Positions 33,501-45,967 of a DNA stretch of 64,000 bases are shown here, in pieces. Made by a program: the position numbers and the translations under genes. The notes under the pieces were generated by a model. That model saw only the letters and a program-made list of their open reading frames with translations, was not told the origin of the DNA and did no database searches. Positions within the stretch are counted from its first letter, which is position 1. Every line of letters begins with the position of its first letter. Source of the DNA: Prorocentrum cordatum (taxonomy: Eukaryota; Sar; Dinophyceae; Prorocentrales; Prorocentraceae); contig CAUYUJ010017971.1 in NCBI GenBank assembly GCA_963575745.1, positions 335,394 through 399,393 of the forward strand. Direction: 5' to 3'.

Positions 33501-33897
33501 TCGCTCCTCTTCATCACTCCCTGCGCGCTGGGCGTGTGGTGGTGGTGCAATATACTCCGCTGCGTGGCGTTCCGCTCTACCTCGCGAGAGGAAGAAAAGA
33601 ATGGGAACAGACACGACGGGCCTCTCAAACATACCAAACGCTTGCACACAGCAACAACAAGAGGAGGATAACGAAAACGAGGAGGAAGGAGCTGAGTAGG
33701 CCAAGGAAGGAGACAAGGAAAGATGCAGGAGGAGGGATCAGGACGAGGAGCAGAAGGAGCAACGGAAGAGCAGCGCAGCGACAGGAGGAGCAGCAGCAGC
33801 ATCAGGTGTAGGGAGCAGGAGCAGCAGGTGGACGCGCTGCTTCTTTCGGCGGCGAGCGAGGGGGGGAAATGAACAGGAGAAGGCCTTCTCAGCAGCA
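33501..33897. other. Unassigned purine-rich DNA
   Basis: GAGGA- and GCAGCAG-rich stretch without a recognised frame. Confidence 0.4.
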
Positions 33898-34165
33898 TGC
33901 GGAGCTTCTCAGAAGCCCCCGCGCCTTCAGAGAAGTTTTCTGTGTCTTCGGGGAAGGCTTAGACAACTTCTCAGAAGGCCGGGGCACTTCCAAGCCTTCT
34001 GAAAGGGCCCGCCCCTTCTCGCTTCCCACCGGGCTCGCCGCCGAGCTTGGTGTTCGGGTGATAACTCGGGTCTCTGGCGGCCGTTCGGGACGATCCAGGC
34101 ACCCCCGGAACGCTCTCAGCGAGGCGCATCTGCTGGAACGCATCCCGAGGCCAGGAAACCGCCGA
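33898..34165. repeat. Dispersed two-part repeat, full copy
   Basis: The first part (33898-34050) has GAGCTTCTCAGAAGCCCCCG, CTTCCAAGCCTTCTGA and GGGCTCGCCGCCGA; a second copy is at 45968-46120. The second part (34062-34165) has AACTCGGGTCTCTGGCGGCC, GTTCGGGACGATCC and CGAGGCGCATCTGCTGGA; a second copy is at 42637-42745. Only here are the two parts joined. Confidence 0.75.
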
Positions 34166-34259
34166 GAACCAACGAAAACGCCAGAAACTCGTGAACCTCG
34201 AACCTGAAACTTCCAAACCTTCCCTCGCTCGCCGCCAATTCTTGATGATGATTATTCAC

Positions 34260-34352
34260 CCTCGGCAGCTCCGGGTCCAGCGCATCCAGCGCTGCGGGGG
34301 CCTGGCCCGACGCGGCCGCGATCAGCACGCGCGCCACGCAGTCGTCCAGGTC
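34260..34352 (-). CDS. Exon of an unknown minus-strand gene (downstream exon)
   Basis: 93 bp, 31 codons in phase 0, bounded by acceptor CCCCTCAG and donor CCGAGG|GTGAAT. The peptide begins DLDDCVARVLIAAASGQAPA and ends LDALDPELPR, an amphipathic, Leu/Ala-rich and balanced sequence quite unlike the repeat DNA around it. Exon 34970-35101 lies upstream on the same strand, also phase 0; the 617-bp gap between them is filled with GAGGGA, ACG and TCC repeats, as an intron could be. The dispersed repeat at 33898-34165 would lie in the next intron. I do not recognise the protein. Confidence 0.5.
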
Positions 34353-34429
34353 CTGAGGGGGAGAGTCCCGAGGGGAAGGGGGAAGGAGGAGGCTGGAATG
34401 AGAATGGATTAGGAGGCAGGAGGGAGTGA

Positions 34430-34586
34430 GGGAGTGAGGGAGTGAGGGAGTGAGGGAGGGAGGCAGGGAGGCAGGGAGACAGGGAGGCAGGGAGGGAGGG
34501 ACGCAGGGAGAGTGGGAGGGAGGGAGGGACGGAGGCAGGGAGGGAGGGAGGAGGAGAAGAACGACGACGACGACGCAGACGACGTA

Positions 34587-34643
<57 letters not shown>

Positions 34644-34920
34644 AACGACGACGAGGACGAAGGGCAAAGGAGCAGGAGTAAGGAGAGGAAAAAAGGTCGG
34701 GGGCATGGAGGGAGTATGGAGAAAAAGGTGGGAAGAGGAAAGAGGGAGAAAGGGGAACAAAAGGAGGAAGGAAGCTCCTCTTCCGCTTCCTCCACCCCCT
34801 CCACCCTCCCGTCCCCTCTATCGGCTTCGATATCTTTCCTCCTCGACCGTCTGCGATCCTCCTCCTCCTCCTCCTCCTCCTCCTCCTCCTCCTCCTCCTC
34901 CTCCGCCTCCGCCTCCTGCC
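34430..34920. repeat. GAGGGA, ACG and TCC microsatellites (within the putative intron)
   Basis: (GAGGGA/GGCA)n at 34430-34550, (ACG)n at 34560-34650 and (TCC)n at 34858-34912. Confidence 0.9.
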
Positions 34921-34969
34921 CCGGGAGACCGGCGGCCCAGGGCTCGACGCGCCGCCCATCCCCCCTCAC

Positions 34970-35101
34970 CGCCCCACACCAGCAGAGCCCCGAGTCCTGA
35001 CCGCCGGCGGCGCCGCCGACGGACACCGAGAACGCCGCCGCCTCGGGGCCCTCCTCCAGCCGGGCCGCCAGGGTCCCCGAGGGCACGGCCGCCTCCAGCT
35101 C
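34970..35101 (-). CDS. Exon of an unknown minus-strand gene (upstream exon)
   Basis: 132 bp, 44 codons in phase 0, bounded by acceptor GGCTTTCCCAG and donor GGGGCG|GTGAGG. The peptide starts ELEAAVPSGTLAARLEEGPE and ends AAGGQDSGLCWCGA, with a C-W-C near the end. Both splice words are close to consensus and the exon phase matches the next exon at 34260-34352. No domain is recognised. Further exons must exist on either side but I cannot place them. Confidence 0.5.
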
Positions 35102-35514
35102 CTGGGAAAGCCGATGTTCGGCGGTGGACAAACCTCCCTTTAGTAGACCTCCCCTTAATGAAAACGGCCTGGGACCGAAACCGACGGACCTGAACCCGCA
35201 AAAATGATGGCCGCGACGCCCTCTCGCGAACCGGAAACGGCCAATTCCTTAATCGACGTGTCAGGGTAGGAGGTCTGTCCACCCCCGAGATGTCAGGGGG
35301 GCGATGATCATCACGACGTGCGCTGGCGCCCACGGATCCTCGCCCACCGGAGCCGCTCCGCACGACGCGGCCTGCGTGCCAGCGGTGGAGCTGAGCAGGG
35401 GGAACACGCACACTGGGCCAACATCCGAGTGCGGGGGGGGCGAACGGTCATTCCCTGTCCCTGGGTGCGTGGCTGTCGCTGAATGTTCAATTCTCCTTCC
35501 TGAAAAAATATGGT

Positions 35515-36790
35515 TAATCCCCCCCCCTGGTGCACATGTATTTTTCCAATCGTAGTGCCCCTCCCGCGGCTCGCAACCGGCTTTTTCAAGGGAAAGTCTT
35601 GAGCGTCGAACTGCGCCCCCGGCCCCGAGTTACAACAAGAACTGTTCCCGCCCGATACTTCCTCACAATGTATTGAAGGTTCGCGCTCTCGTGCGGGACT
35701 GCCTCATAATTTATTTAGGGGTATCGCTCTCGCGTGGGCCTTCCACACAATTTACTCAGACTATGCGCCGTTGGCGCTCAGGAATCACGCTCTCGCTTTC
35801 CTTTCTCACGATTTACTTGGGAATCGCGCGATCGCTCGAGACTTCCTCTCGATTCATGCAAGACCCACGCTTCAGCAACCCGCCAGCTCGATCTGGTCGC
35901 CTGGTCCCGCCTTCCTGGCCCGCCCGCTGTGGGTCTGCCCGCCCGATCTGCCATTCTTGAAGATTGATGATGAATGCCGATCCCCCCACCAGAGCACATA
36001 GCGCTTTTCCATCGAAATGCCCCCCATCGGGGCTTGCACCAAATATTGTTCACAGCAAGTCTCCATGCTCAAACTGTGCCCCTGGCTCTCCCAGCTACAA
36101 CAACAACAACCCAGCCTCCTACTTCCTCATTAGATTCCAAAATTACGCTTTTGCGCGGGACTTCCCCGCAACTTCGCGCTCTCGCGTGGGACGCCGTTGC
36201 AATTTATTCAGACGCCTCGCCCTCGTCACTCAAAATCACGCTTTCGCTTTGGCTGTTCTAACGACTGACTTGGGAATCGCTCCATTTATGCTTCAACAAC
36301 CTGCCCGCTCGATTTGGCCGCCTGGGTCGGCCTTCCAGACCTGCCCGCTAGGGTTTACCCACCCGATCTGCTCGTCTGGTTATACCACGTGTTTTCTGAT
36401 CCTAGCCCCCCATACTGCAAATTTCTCTCGTGATCCAGCTTTCCTTCTCCCTCCCCATTCCCTTCGTTTCCGCTTCCCCTGAGGAAGCGTCTGCACTGAA
36501 TGCACGTGTCATCGTACGCAAGATATGCCGCCAAGGGGGTACGATCAAAGACGAAGAAGACAGGCACCGAGGGTTTGGCGAGCAAATAGTAGCGAACAGT
36601 CTTACAATGATGGTTGTTGCTGGTGTTGTTGATGCTGTTGTTGTCGTCGTCGCCTGTAATTGCTGGTGCTGTTGTTGCTGCTGTTGTTGATGGTGTTGTT
36701 GTTGTTGTTGTCGGTGCTGTTGCTGTTGGTGTTGTTGTTGGTGATGATGGTGTTGATATTGTTGCTGAGTGCTCATTCCTAGAGGGTAAT
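35515..36790. repeat. Repeat family R (35-42 kb), copy 1
   Basis: Consensus order: GTTAATCCCCCCCCTGGTG, AAGTGCCCC..CGGGG.TCGCACC, ATTACAACAACAACAA, blocks of CGCTCTCGCG(T/C)GGGACTTCCTC, GACCCACGCTTCAGCAACCC, CGATCTG..CGTCTGGTT, then GGGGGTACGATCAAAGACGA, AGCGAACAGTCTTACAATG and a (GTT)n tail. This copy carries a nested second start near 36010. Confidence 0.75.
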
Positions 36791-37620
36791 TATTGCTGGT
36801 ATCCGGAAACGGTTCCGCGCGCTCGCGCCTCGACGCCAGCTACATTTCTCTGAAAGCGAGGCTCCCTCGCGAGAGTTGGCTTGAGTGTAAAAGTGTGCCC
36901 TGGGAGGCCCGGCTACAACGACAACGGTTCCCGCTCGACACTTCCTCACAATCTACCGAGACACCCTACCCTAGCCAGAGGAGCCCCCGAACTCAGGAAC
37001 GGCGCTCTCGCTCGAGACTTCTTCGCAAGTCATTCAACTTGGTGGAGGCCCAGCCACGACGACAAGGGTTCCTGCTCGATACGTCCTCACGATTTACTCC
37101 AGGAGCCCCTGACCAGGAAGGCCCCCCGAACTCAGGAACGGCGCTCTCGCTCGAGGTTGTCTCGCGATTCAACGAAATTGGTGGAAGCCCAACTACGACG
37201 ACAAGGGCTTTCGTTCTATATTCCTCCAGATGGATTTGCAGAGGCCCTTGCAAGAAAGGCCCCCGAACTCAAGAATGGCGCTCTCGGTTCTAATTTTCTC
37301 GCAACTCAATCAAATTGGTTGAGGCCAAAGCTCGGCGACAACAGCTCCCATTCCATATTTGTCCATCTGTTTTCCGATAGCCCCTGGCCTGGCCAGGGAA
37401 GCCTCCGAACTCAAGAACGGCGCTCTCGCTCGAGAGTTCCTCCCACTTCAGTCACTGGCCGACAAGAAAGATATTTTCCCAGACAGGGGTGCGATCGAAG
37501 ACGACATGGGCGGGTATCGAGGGTTGGGGCATTCAGAATGCAAAACACGCGTGCCACTTAGAGCGAGCAGTCTGAAAATGATTGTTGATGTTGTTGAACT
37601 CTCAATACTGAAGAGCAATT
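36790..37620. repeat. Repeat family R, copy 2 (with internal tandem)
   Basis: Inside, GCCCCCGAACTCAGGAACGG, CGCTCTCGCTCGAG recurs near 36985, 37125, 37262 and 37400 in a higher-order tandem. It ends GAACTCTCAATACTGAAGAG. Confidence 0.7.
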
Positions 37621-37621
37621 A

Positions 37622-38392
37622 CCGTTGATCCCCCCTCTGGTGACCATTGCGTTTTTGTTCACATGACGTGCTTCCCCTGGATTCGCACCATGTTTGGTTA
37701 TCCGGGAAAATCACTACGCTCACACTGGGCCCTGGCCCACGAATTACAACAACAACAACAACGGCTCCCGTCGGAGACTTCCTCACAATGTACTCCCAAT
37801 ATCGCGTTCTCGCGCGGGATTCCCCCACATTTCATGTACGCATTGCGCTCTCGCGTCGGACTTCCTCGCAACTTATTGAGACGATGCGCCCTCGGCGCTC
37901 AGGAATCACGCTCTCGCTTTGGCTTTTCTACGATTTACTTGGGAATCGCGCTACCACTCGAGAAATCCGTGCGATTCATGCAGAACCCACGCTTCAGCAA
38001 CCCGCCTGCTCGACCTGGTCGCCTGGACCCGCTTTCCCGACCTGCCCGCTATGAGCCAACCCACCCGAATTTGCTCGTCTGGTTCAACCATTTGTTTTCT
38101 GCTCTTTGCCCCGCTCCTGTTAATTTCTCTCGTGCTCCATTATTTCCCCTCCCCCTTTTCCACCCGTCCCCTCTTACCTTGTTTTAGGGGCTGCGCTGGA
38201 TTTACGTGGCACGTAAAGAAAATATACCCCCAAGGGGGTACGATCGAAGACGAAGGCGGGCACCGAAGGATTGGGATATACGTACCGATTTGCACATGAG
38301 TTGATAAGAGCGAACAGTCTTAAACGTATTATTGGTGTTGGTGGTGGTGTTGCTGGTGTTGTGGAACTCTCATTACTGAAAAACAAAGTGTT
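37622..38392. repeat. Repeat family R, copy 3
   Basis: Starts GTTGATCCCCCCTCTGGTG and contains ACTTCCTCACAATGTACTCC, ACGCTTCAGCAACCCGCC and CCAAGGGGGTACGATCGAAG. It ends GGAACTCTCATTACTGAAAA just before the next start GTTGATCCCCCCTCCGGTGG (38392). Confidence 0.8.
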
Positions 38393-38790
38393 GATCCCCC
38401 CTCCGGTGGCGATTGTGCGTTTCAATTGAAGTGCGTCGTCCACCGGGGCTCGCATCCTGTTTCTTCACCAGGGAAAATCACGGGGCTCAAACTGTGTTCT
38501 CGGCCCCCGGATTACAACAACAACAACAACAAGAATAATATTTAGTTTGAGTCTGTTCGCCGTTAAATGCTCGAGTGTCAAGCAACGCGTATTTCCCAAA
38601 CCCTCGATACCCGCCCTCTTCGTCGTCGATCGATACCCTTTTGGGAGGTATACCTTTCTTCCCTGCAGGCCAGGCCCTGGCAAGCGGCGGGGCGGCCGCG
38701 GACCGTCGGCCTGGCCAGCGGCAGCGCTGATCGGCGGGGCGGCCGCGGACCGTCGACCCGACCCCAAGAGGGACGGACAGGGGACCGACC

Positions 38791-38825
<35 letters not shown>

Positions 38826-39489
38826 CGAAAGCTAGAGCGAGAGAGACCGACAGCAGGGCCACGAAGGGCACGAAGTAGGCCACGAAGAGCGACAGCGGGG
38901 ACACGAAGGGAATGCGTAGGGGGCCACGAAGAACGCGAACGAGCGGGGGCCACGAAGTGCAGATAATGCGGGGCCACAGAAGGCAACTAGCAACTGGGCC
39001 ACGTAGGACAGTAAGGGGGACACAAATGGCGACAGCGGGACCACGAAGGGCTGACACATGGGGCCACAACGGACGCGACTCCTGGGTGCCTGGGTGTCGG
39101 GAGCGCGGCGCTTGGGCAAATTGCAGGAAATTCCAACGCAAGGCCATTCTTCAGTAAGTTGCAAGCAAGTCTCCAGCGAGAGCGGGACTCCAGAGCGCCG
39201 GGAGAGCGATTCCTGAATAAATTGAAAGAAACTCCCAAGCGAGAGCGCGATTCCTGAATAAAATGCGAGGAAGTCTTGGGCGGGAGCGGGGGTCCTGGCT
39301 AAATTGCAAGGAAGTCTCAGGCGGGAACCGTTGTTGTTTTAACCCGGGGGCCAGGGGCCCAGTTTGAGCAGGAAGACTGCCCCTGTCAAAAAACAGGGTG
39401 CGAGCGTCGAGGGGCACACTTTGATTGAGAGAAAAAAAAATGCACTGGTGGGGGGATCAACAATAACTATTCTTCAGAAATGAAAAGAC

Positions 39490-39557
39490 TACAACAACAA
39501 CAAGAATAATCATAATAAGAAGAACAAGAACAAGAACAAGAACAACAACAACAACAA

Positions 39558-39610
<53 letters not shown>

Positions 39611-39612
39611 GC

Positions 39613-39699
<87 letters not shown>

Positions 39700-39711
39700 A
39701 ACATCAATAAT

Positions 39712-39779
<68 letters not shown>

Positions 39780-39842
39780 GAAGAAGAAGAGCAACAACAA
39801 CCATGACAACAACAACGACAACAACAACAACAACAACAACAA
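39490..39842. repeat. (CAA)n microsatellite at the palindrome axis
   Basis: About 350 bp of CAA/AAC with AAGAAC and AATAAT patches. Val, Leu, Cys and Thr homopolymer frames are artefacts. Confidence 0.95.
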
Positions 39843-40149
39843 CGGCACCCGCCTGAGACTTCCTCACAATTGAGCCAGGACCCCGCTCTCGCCTGACTTC
39901 CTCGCGCTTTACTCCGGAATCGCACTCTCCTTTGGGACTTCCCTACAAGTTATTCAGGAATCGCTCTCTCGGCGCTCTGGAGCCTTGCAATCGCTGGAGA
40001 TGCGCTGGCAAATTACTCAACAAAAAATCACGCTCGTGCGTTGGACTCCCCCGCAAATTATTCAAGCGCCGCGCTCCCAACACTCAACCACCCAGGAGTC
40101 GCACTCACGCTCAGGAACCCCTTTTCACAGCTTATTTAGCAATCGGGTT

Positions 40150-41160
40150 ATCGCTGCCCTTCGTGGCCCCGTTGCAGCCTTTCGTGGCCCCCTCGCTGCA
40201 TTTCGTGGACCCGTTGCAGCCTTTCGTGGCCACCTCGCTGCCCTTCGTGGCCCCGTTCGGCCCTTCGTGCCCCCCCCCCCACTGCCCTTCGTGGACCCGT
40301 TGCAGCCCTTCGTGGCCCTTCGCTGCCCTTTGTAGACCCATTGCAGCCCTTCGCGGCCACCTCGCTGCATTTCGTGGACCCGTTGCAGCCTTCCGTGGCC
40401 ACCTCGCTGCCCTTTCGTGGTCCCGTTGCAGCCCTTCGTGGCCCCCCCCACTGCCCTTCGTGGACCCGTCGCAACCCTTCGTGGCCCTTCGCTGTCCTTC
40501 GTGGCCCCATTGCAGCCCTTCGCGGCCACCTCGCTGCCTTTTGTGGACTCGTTGCAGCCCTTCGCGGCCCCGTCGCTGCTCTTCGTGGCCCCGTCGCCGC
40601 CCTTCGTGGCCCCCCACTGCCCTTCGTGGACCCGTTGCAGCCCTTCGTGGCCCCCTCGCTGCCTTTCGTGGCCCCACTGCTCCCGTTGTGGCCCCCGCTG
40701 CCCTTTCGTGGCCCCGTTGCGGCCCCTCGTGGCCCCCTCGCCGACCGTCGTGGCCCCATAGATGCATGCCCTTCGTGGCCCCCGCTCGTTCGCGCCCGCC
40801 GTGGTCCCACATGCATGCGATTCGCGGCCTTCGCGACCCACTCGCTGCCCTTCAAGGCCCAGTCGCTGCCCTCACTGGCCCCGTCCTTGCCCTCTGCGCC
40901 CCAATATACGCATGCCCTTCGGCCGTCGTGGCCCTATACGCATGCCCTCCGTGGCCCCGCCGTCGCTTTTTGCGGCCCCTCGCTGTCCTACGTGGCCCCG
41001 TTGCTACCGTCAGCGGCCCCGTCGTTGCCTTCAGTGGCCCCGCATTATCTGCCATTCGTTGCCCCCGCTCGTTCGCGCCCTTCGTGGCCCCATACGCATG
41101 CCCTGCGTGACCCCGCTGTTGTCCTTTCGTGGCCCCCTTCCTGCCCTTCGTGGCCCCACT
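40150..41160. repeat. GTGGCCCCGTTGCAGCCCTTC minisatellite
   Basis: About 21-bp units with CTCGCTGCC and GTTGCAGCC variants, about 45 in number. Its mirror in the left arm (38850-39065) has only about ten. Confidence 0.85.
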
Positions 41161-41189
41161 GTCGCTTTCGCTCTCGTTCACGCTCTCGC

Positions 41190-41313
<124 letters not shown>

Positions 41314-41639
41314 TCCCCTGTCCACCCCTCTTGGGGTCGGGCTGCCACCGATCAGAACTGCCGCTGGCCAGGCCGACGGTCCGCGGCTGCCCCGCCGCTT
41401 GCCGGGGCCCGGCCTGCAGGGAAGAGAGAGGGCGGGTATCGAGGGTTTGGGAAATACACGTTGAATGACACTCGAGCAAATAAGAGCGAAAAGTCTTGGA
41501 ATGATTGTTGTTGTTGGTGTTGTTTGTGTTGTTGTTGTTATTTGGTTGCTGTTGTTGTTGATGCTGCTGTTGTTGTCGTTGTTGTTGTGCGTGTTGCTGT
41601 TATCGCCGTCGTCGTTGTTTTTCTGTCCAGTGAAGTGCC

Positions 41640-42290
41640 CCCCTCGGGGATCGCACCCTGTTTGTACAAGGGTCAGTCCGCCAGATACTTCCTCACGATG
41701 TACTCCCACATCGCGCTTTCGCGCGGGACTTCCTCACAATGTGCGCGGGAATCGCGCTCTCGCGTGGGATTTCCTCGCAGTCTATTCAGGCGCCGCGCCC
41801 TCGACTCTCAGGAATCACGCTCTCGCTTTCCTTTCTCACGATGTGTGTGGAAATCGCGCTATCGTTCGAGACCTCCTCGCGATTCATGCAGGACGCGCGC
41901 TTCAGCAACCCGCCTGCTCGACCTGGCCGCCTAGGCCCGCCTTCCAGACCCTCCCAGTAGGGTCTACCCACCGGATCTGCCCGTCTGGCTCTGTCACGTG
42001 TTTTCTGCTCCTAGCCTCTCTCCTGCTACTCTCGCTCGTGCTCCATTGTCCTCCCTCCGCCTTGTCCCTTCCTTTCCATCCGTCCTCTCTTCCCCTGTTC
42101 CAGGGGCTGCACCAATTATACACGGCATGGAAGGAAGATATGCCCCTAAGGGGGCACGATCGAAGACGAAGAGGGCGTACGATCGAAGACGAAGAGGGCG
42201 GGTACCGAGGGTTTGGGATATACGTGTTCACTGGTACGCGAGCAAATACGAGCGAACAATCTTACAATAATTGCTGTAATTGTTACTACT
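41640..42290. repeat. Repeat family R, last copy
   Basis: AAGTGCCCCCCTCGGGGATC, then CGCGTGGGATTTCCTCGCAG, CTTCAGCAACCCGCCTGC, GCCCCTAAGGGGGCACGATC (with GTACGATCGAAGACGAAGAG doubled at 42151-42190) and AGCGAACAATCTTACAATAA. Confidence 0.8.
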
Positions 42291-42309
42291 GCCGCCGTCC
42301 TCCTTGCCC

Positions 42310-42420
42310 ACGACCCCCCCGCGACCCACCCACGACCCACCCCGCGACCTACCCCGCGACCCACCCCGCGACCCATCCCGCGACCCACCCGCGACCCACC
42401 CCGCGCCCGCCCCACCCCCC
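42310..42420. repeat. CGACCCACCCCG tandem array
   Basis: About ten 11-13-bp units of CGACCCACCC(CG). Confidence 0.9.
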
Positions 42421-42636
42421 CACTCCTCTACGCGGGGTGCTATGCGGAACATCTCGGGGACTCACTGACCTGGGTCAGTGCAAACCCGGGTCAGTCAGGC
42501 CTTGCAAGATCCTGCAGGATCCTGCACCCAAACCTGGATCAGTGCACCCATAGCCCTGAAGGACCCTGCAAGATCCAGCGCTCTGACTGACCCCCGTTTC
42601 ATTGACCCCCGTCTCTTGAGCCGCGATTCGGACCCA

Positions 42637-42745
42637 AACTCGGGTCTCTGCCGGCCGTTCGGGACGATCCGGGCAGCCCGGGAACGCCCTCGGCGAGGCG
42701 CAGCTGCTGGAGAGCATCACGAGGCGAGAACATGTCCAGGAAGCA
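42637..42745. repeat. Dispersed two-part repeat, second half only
   Basis: AACTCGGGTCTCTGCCGGCC, GTTCGGGACGATCC, GCGAGGCGCAGCTGCTGGA match 34062-34165. Confidence 0.75.
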
Positions 42746-43104
42746 ACGAACACATCCAAAACCTCGAACCTCTCTCGAGTTCCGAACATCCGAACATCCC
42801 GAGTGCCGAACATCCGAGGGGATCATCGACCGGGGAAGGCGCCGCCTCTGCCCCCCCCGTCTGCCGCCGCGCCGCCGCGCCGCCGCGGGACCCCGCGGGG
42901 CGCGCGCGAGGGACTTCTGGGCGCCCTCACCCCGGGGGGGCATCAGAAGGCTGGCTCCCTCGTCGGCGGCGAACTTCGAGGTTCGAGCTTCGACGTCGAG
43001 GCATCGCCGATGCACCGCCGATGCATCAGCGACGCACTGACGACGTCGGCGGTGCATCGCCGCAGCCGGCGTGGAGAAGATCGGGCTCCACGGCTACAAG
43101 TCGA

Positions 43105-43134
43105 GCCGCATCGCCGATGCATCGGCGATGCGGC
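43105..43134. repeat. Perfect 30-bp palindrome
   Basis: GCCGCATCGCCGATG followed by its exact reverse complement. Related GCATCGCCGATGCACCGCC words occur at 43000-43065. Confidence 0.9.
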
Positions 43135-43253
43135 GCGATCCTCCGAGACCCCGTCTGCTCCGACCCCGTCTGGGAGGCCTGAGACGGACGGACCGCGGGC
43201 ACCGTCGGGTGCGGCAGGCCCGTGTCGTGACGACTTCCACGCCGATTCCTTAC

Positions 43254-43490
43254 ACTCGGCAGCAAGCGAGGGGAGGGAGAACTTCGAGGTTCGCACTCTG
43301 AGGTCCAATAGGGGGCCACATGCGAACCCCACCCCTGCCCCCCACGATTTCTGAGGGGGAGGGTGGGGTCCACTTCGCTCGGGAGCTCCCAGGCAGGACG
43401 AAGTGAACCCCACCCTCCCCCTCAGAAATCGTGGGGGTAGGGCAGGGTTCGCATGCCCCCTGTTCCCGACATTCGGCAGCAAGAGAGGAG
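43254..43490. mobile_element. Long hairpin (about 65-bp arms), MITE-like
   Basis: The left arm 43311-43377 and right arm 43398-43463 are nearly perfect reverse complements (GATTTCTGAGGGGGAGGGTG against CACCCTCCCCCTCAGAAATC) with a loop of about 20 bp. Similar words flank it: CACTCGGCAGCAAGCGAGG at 43254 and CATTCGGCAGCAAGAGAGG at 43470, which might be remnants of a target duplication or of a larger element. Confidence 0.7.
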
Positions 43491-43904
43491 GGAGGAGGAG
43501 GAGGAGGAGGAGAGGAGGAGGAGGGAGGAGGAGAGGAGGAGGAGGAGAGCGAGGAGGGGAAGAGGGGGTGGGGGGTGGAGGACGGCTGCGAGGGAGGAGG
43601 AGGGGGATTGGCGGGGCGTTCGGGGGGGAGGAGTCGGGAGGGGAGTAGCTAAAGGGGCTGGTGGAAGTGTTTTCTGGATGGAGAGCTTCGAGGTTCGCAC
43701 TCCGAGTCCCAAGTCACGCGGGTCCCAAGTCCGCGGCCTCGGCCGTCGGCCTCGGCCTCCGGAGAGGCCGCCCGCGGGCCCGCGGGGCCCCCGAGGGGCG
43801 AGCCCTGGGCGCGCAGAAACCGCGTCGGAGGGCCCCGGGAGGCGTCGGTTGGGGCAAGGTCGTGACCGAGGGTCGGCGCGCGCACCCGGGGGGGCTCCTC
43901 CTAC

Positions 43905-45264
43905 CTCCTCCTCCTCCTCCCTCCTCCATCCTCCTCCTCCTCCATCCTCCTCCTCTTCTTCTTCTTCTTCTTCTTCTTATTATTCTTCTTCTTCTTCTTA
44001 TTATTATTCTTCTTATTCTTCTTCTTATTCTTCTTCTTCTTCTTCTTATTCTTCTTATTCTTCTTATTAGTATTCTTCTTATTATTATTCTTCTTCTTAT
44101 TATTATTTTTCTTCTTATTATTATTATTCTTCTTATTCTTCTTCATTTTCTTCTTCTTCTTCTTCTTCTTCTTATTATTCTTCTTATTATTCTTCTTATT
44201 ATTCTTCTTATTCTTATTCTTCTTATTATTATTATTATTATTCTTATTATTATTCTTATTCTTCTTCTTATTATTATTATTCTTATTATTCTTCTTATTA
44301 TTATTCTTCTTATTATTATTCTTCTTATTATTCTTATTATTATTCTTCTTATTCTTTTTCTTCTTCTTATTATTATTCTTCTTATTATTCTTATTATTCT
44401 TCTTATTATTCTTCTTATTATTCTTCTTCTTCTTATTATTCTTCTTATTAGTCTTATTCTTCTTCTTCTTATTATTATTATTCTTCTTCTTCTTATTATT
44501 ATTAGTATTATTCTTCTTCTTCTTCTTATTCGTCTTATTATTCTTCTTATTATTCTTCTTCGTCATATTATTATTCTTCTTGTTCGTCTTCTTCTTCTTC
44601 TTATTCTTCTTCTTATTATTATTATTATTCGTATTATTATTATTCTTCTTCTTATTATTTTTCTTATTCTTCTTTTTATTCTTCTTCTTATTCTTCTTCT
44701 TATTATTCTTCTTATTATTCTTATTATTATTATTATTCTTCTTTTTTTTCGTCTTCTTCTTCGTATTATTCTTATTCTTCTTCTTCGTCTGTTTCTTATT
44801 ATTCTTCTTTTTATTATTCTTCTGATTCTTCGTCTTCTGCTTCTTCTTCTTCGTATTCTTATTCTGCTTCTTCTTCTTATTATTCTTATTATTATTATTA
44901 TTCTTATTATTATTCTTATTATTATTCTGATTATTATTCTTATTAGTATTCTTCTTATTATTATTATTCTTATTCTTCTGTTTCTTATTATTATTCTTCT
45001 TCTTATTATTATTATTATTATTATTATTATTCGTATGTTTCTTATTCTTATTATTCTTCTTCTTCTTAATAAAATCTTATTATTATTCTTATTCTTATTC
45101 TTCTGCTTCGTATTATGATTCTTATTCTTATTCTTATTATTATTATTATTATTCTTCTTCTTCTTCTTCGTCTTCTTCTTCTTCTCCTTATTCTCCTTCT
45201 TCTCCTTCTTATTATTCTTCTTCTTCTTCTTCTTCTTCTTCTTCTTTTTCTTCTTCTTCTTCTT

Positions 45265-45295
<31 letters not shown>

Positions 45296-45405
45296 TTCTT
45301 CTTCTTCTTCTTCTTCTTATTCTTCTTCTTAGTATTCTTCTTATTATTCTTCTTCTTATTATTCTTCTTCTTCTGCTTCTTCTTATTATTCTTCTTATTC
45401 TTCTT

Positions 45406-45436
<31 letters not shown>

Positions 45437-45960
45437 TTCTCTTCTTCTTCTTCTTCCTCCTCCTCCCTCCTCCTCCTCCTCCGTCCTCCTCCTCCTCCTC
45501 CTCCTCCCCTCCTACTCCTCCTCCTCCCTCCTCCTCCTACCTCCTTCCTCCTCCTCCTCCTCCTCCTCCTCCTCCTCCTTCCTCCTCCTCCTCCTCCTCC
45601 TCCTCCTCCTCCTCCTCCTCCTCCTCCTCCTCCTCCTCCTCCCCTCCTCCTCCTCCTCTCCTCCTCCTCCTCCTCCTCCCTCCTCCTCCTCCTCCTCCTC
45701 CTCCTCCTCCTCCTCCTCCCTCCTCCTCCTCCCTCCTCCTCGCTCCTCCTCCTCCTCCTCCTCCTCCTCTCCTCCTCCTCCTCCTCCTCCTCCTCCTCCT
45801 CCTCCTCCTCCTCCTCTCCTCCTCCTCCTCCTCCTCCTCCTCCTCCTCTCCTCCTCCTCCTCCTCCGCCTCCTCCTCCCTCCTCCTCCTCCTCCTCCTCC
45901 TCCGCCTCTCCTCCTCCTCCTCCTCCTCCTCCTCCCTCCTCCTCATCTTCCCTCCCTCCC
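43905..45960. repeat. 2-kb (TTC/TTA)n then (TCC)n tract
   Basis: 43905-43955 TCC, 43955-45440 mixed TTC and TTA, 45440-45950 TCC. The mix never drifts out of three-base register for long, so 485- and 335-codon Ile/Leu/Ser/Pro frames stay open; they are not genes. Confidence 0.95.
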
Positions 45961-45967
45961 TCCCTCC

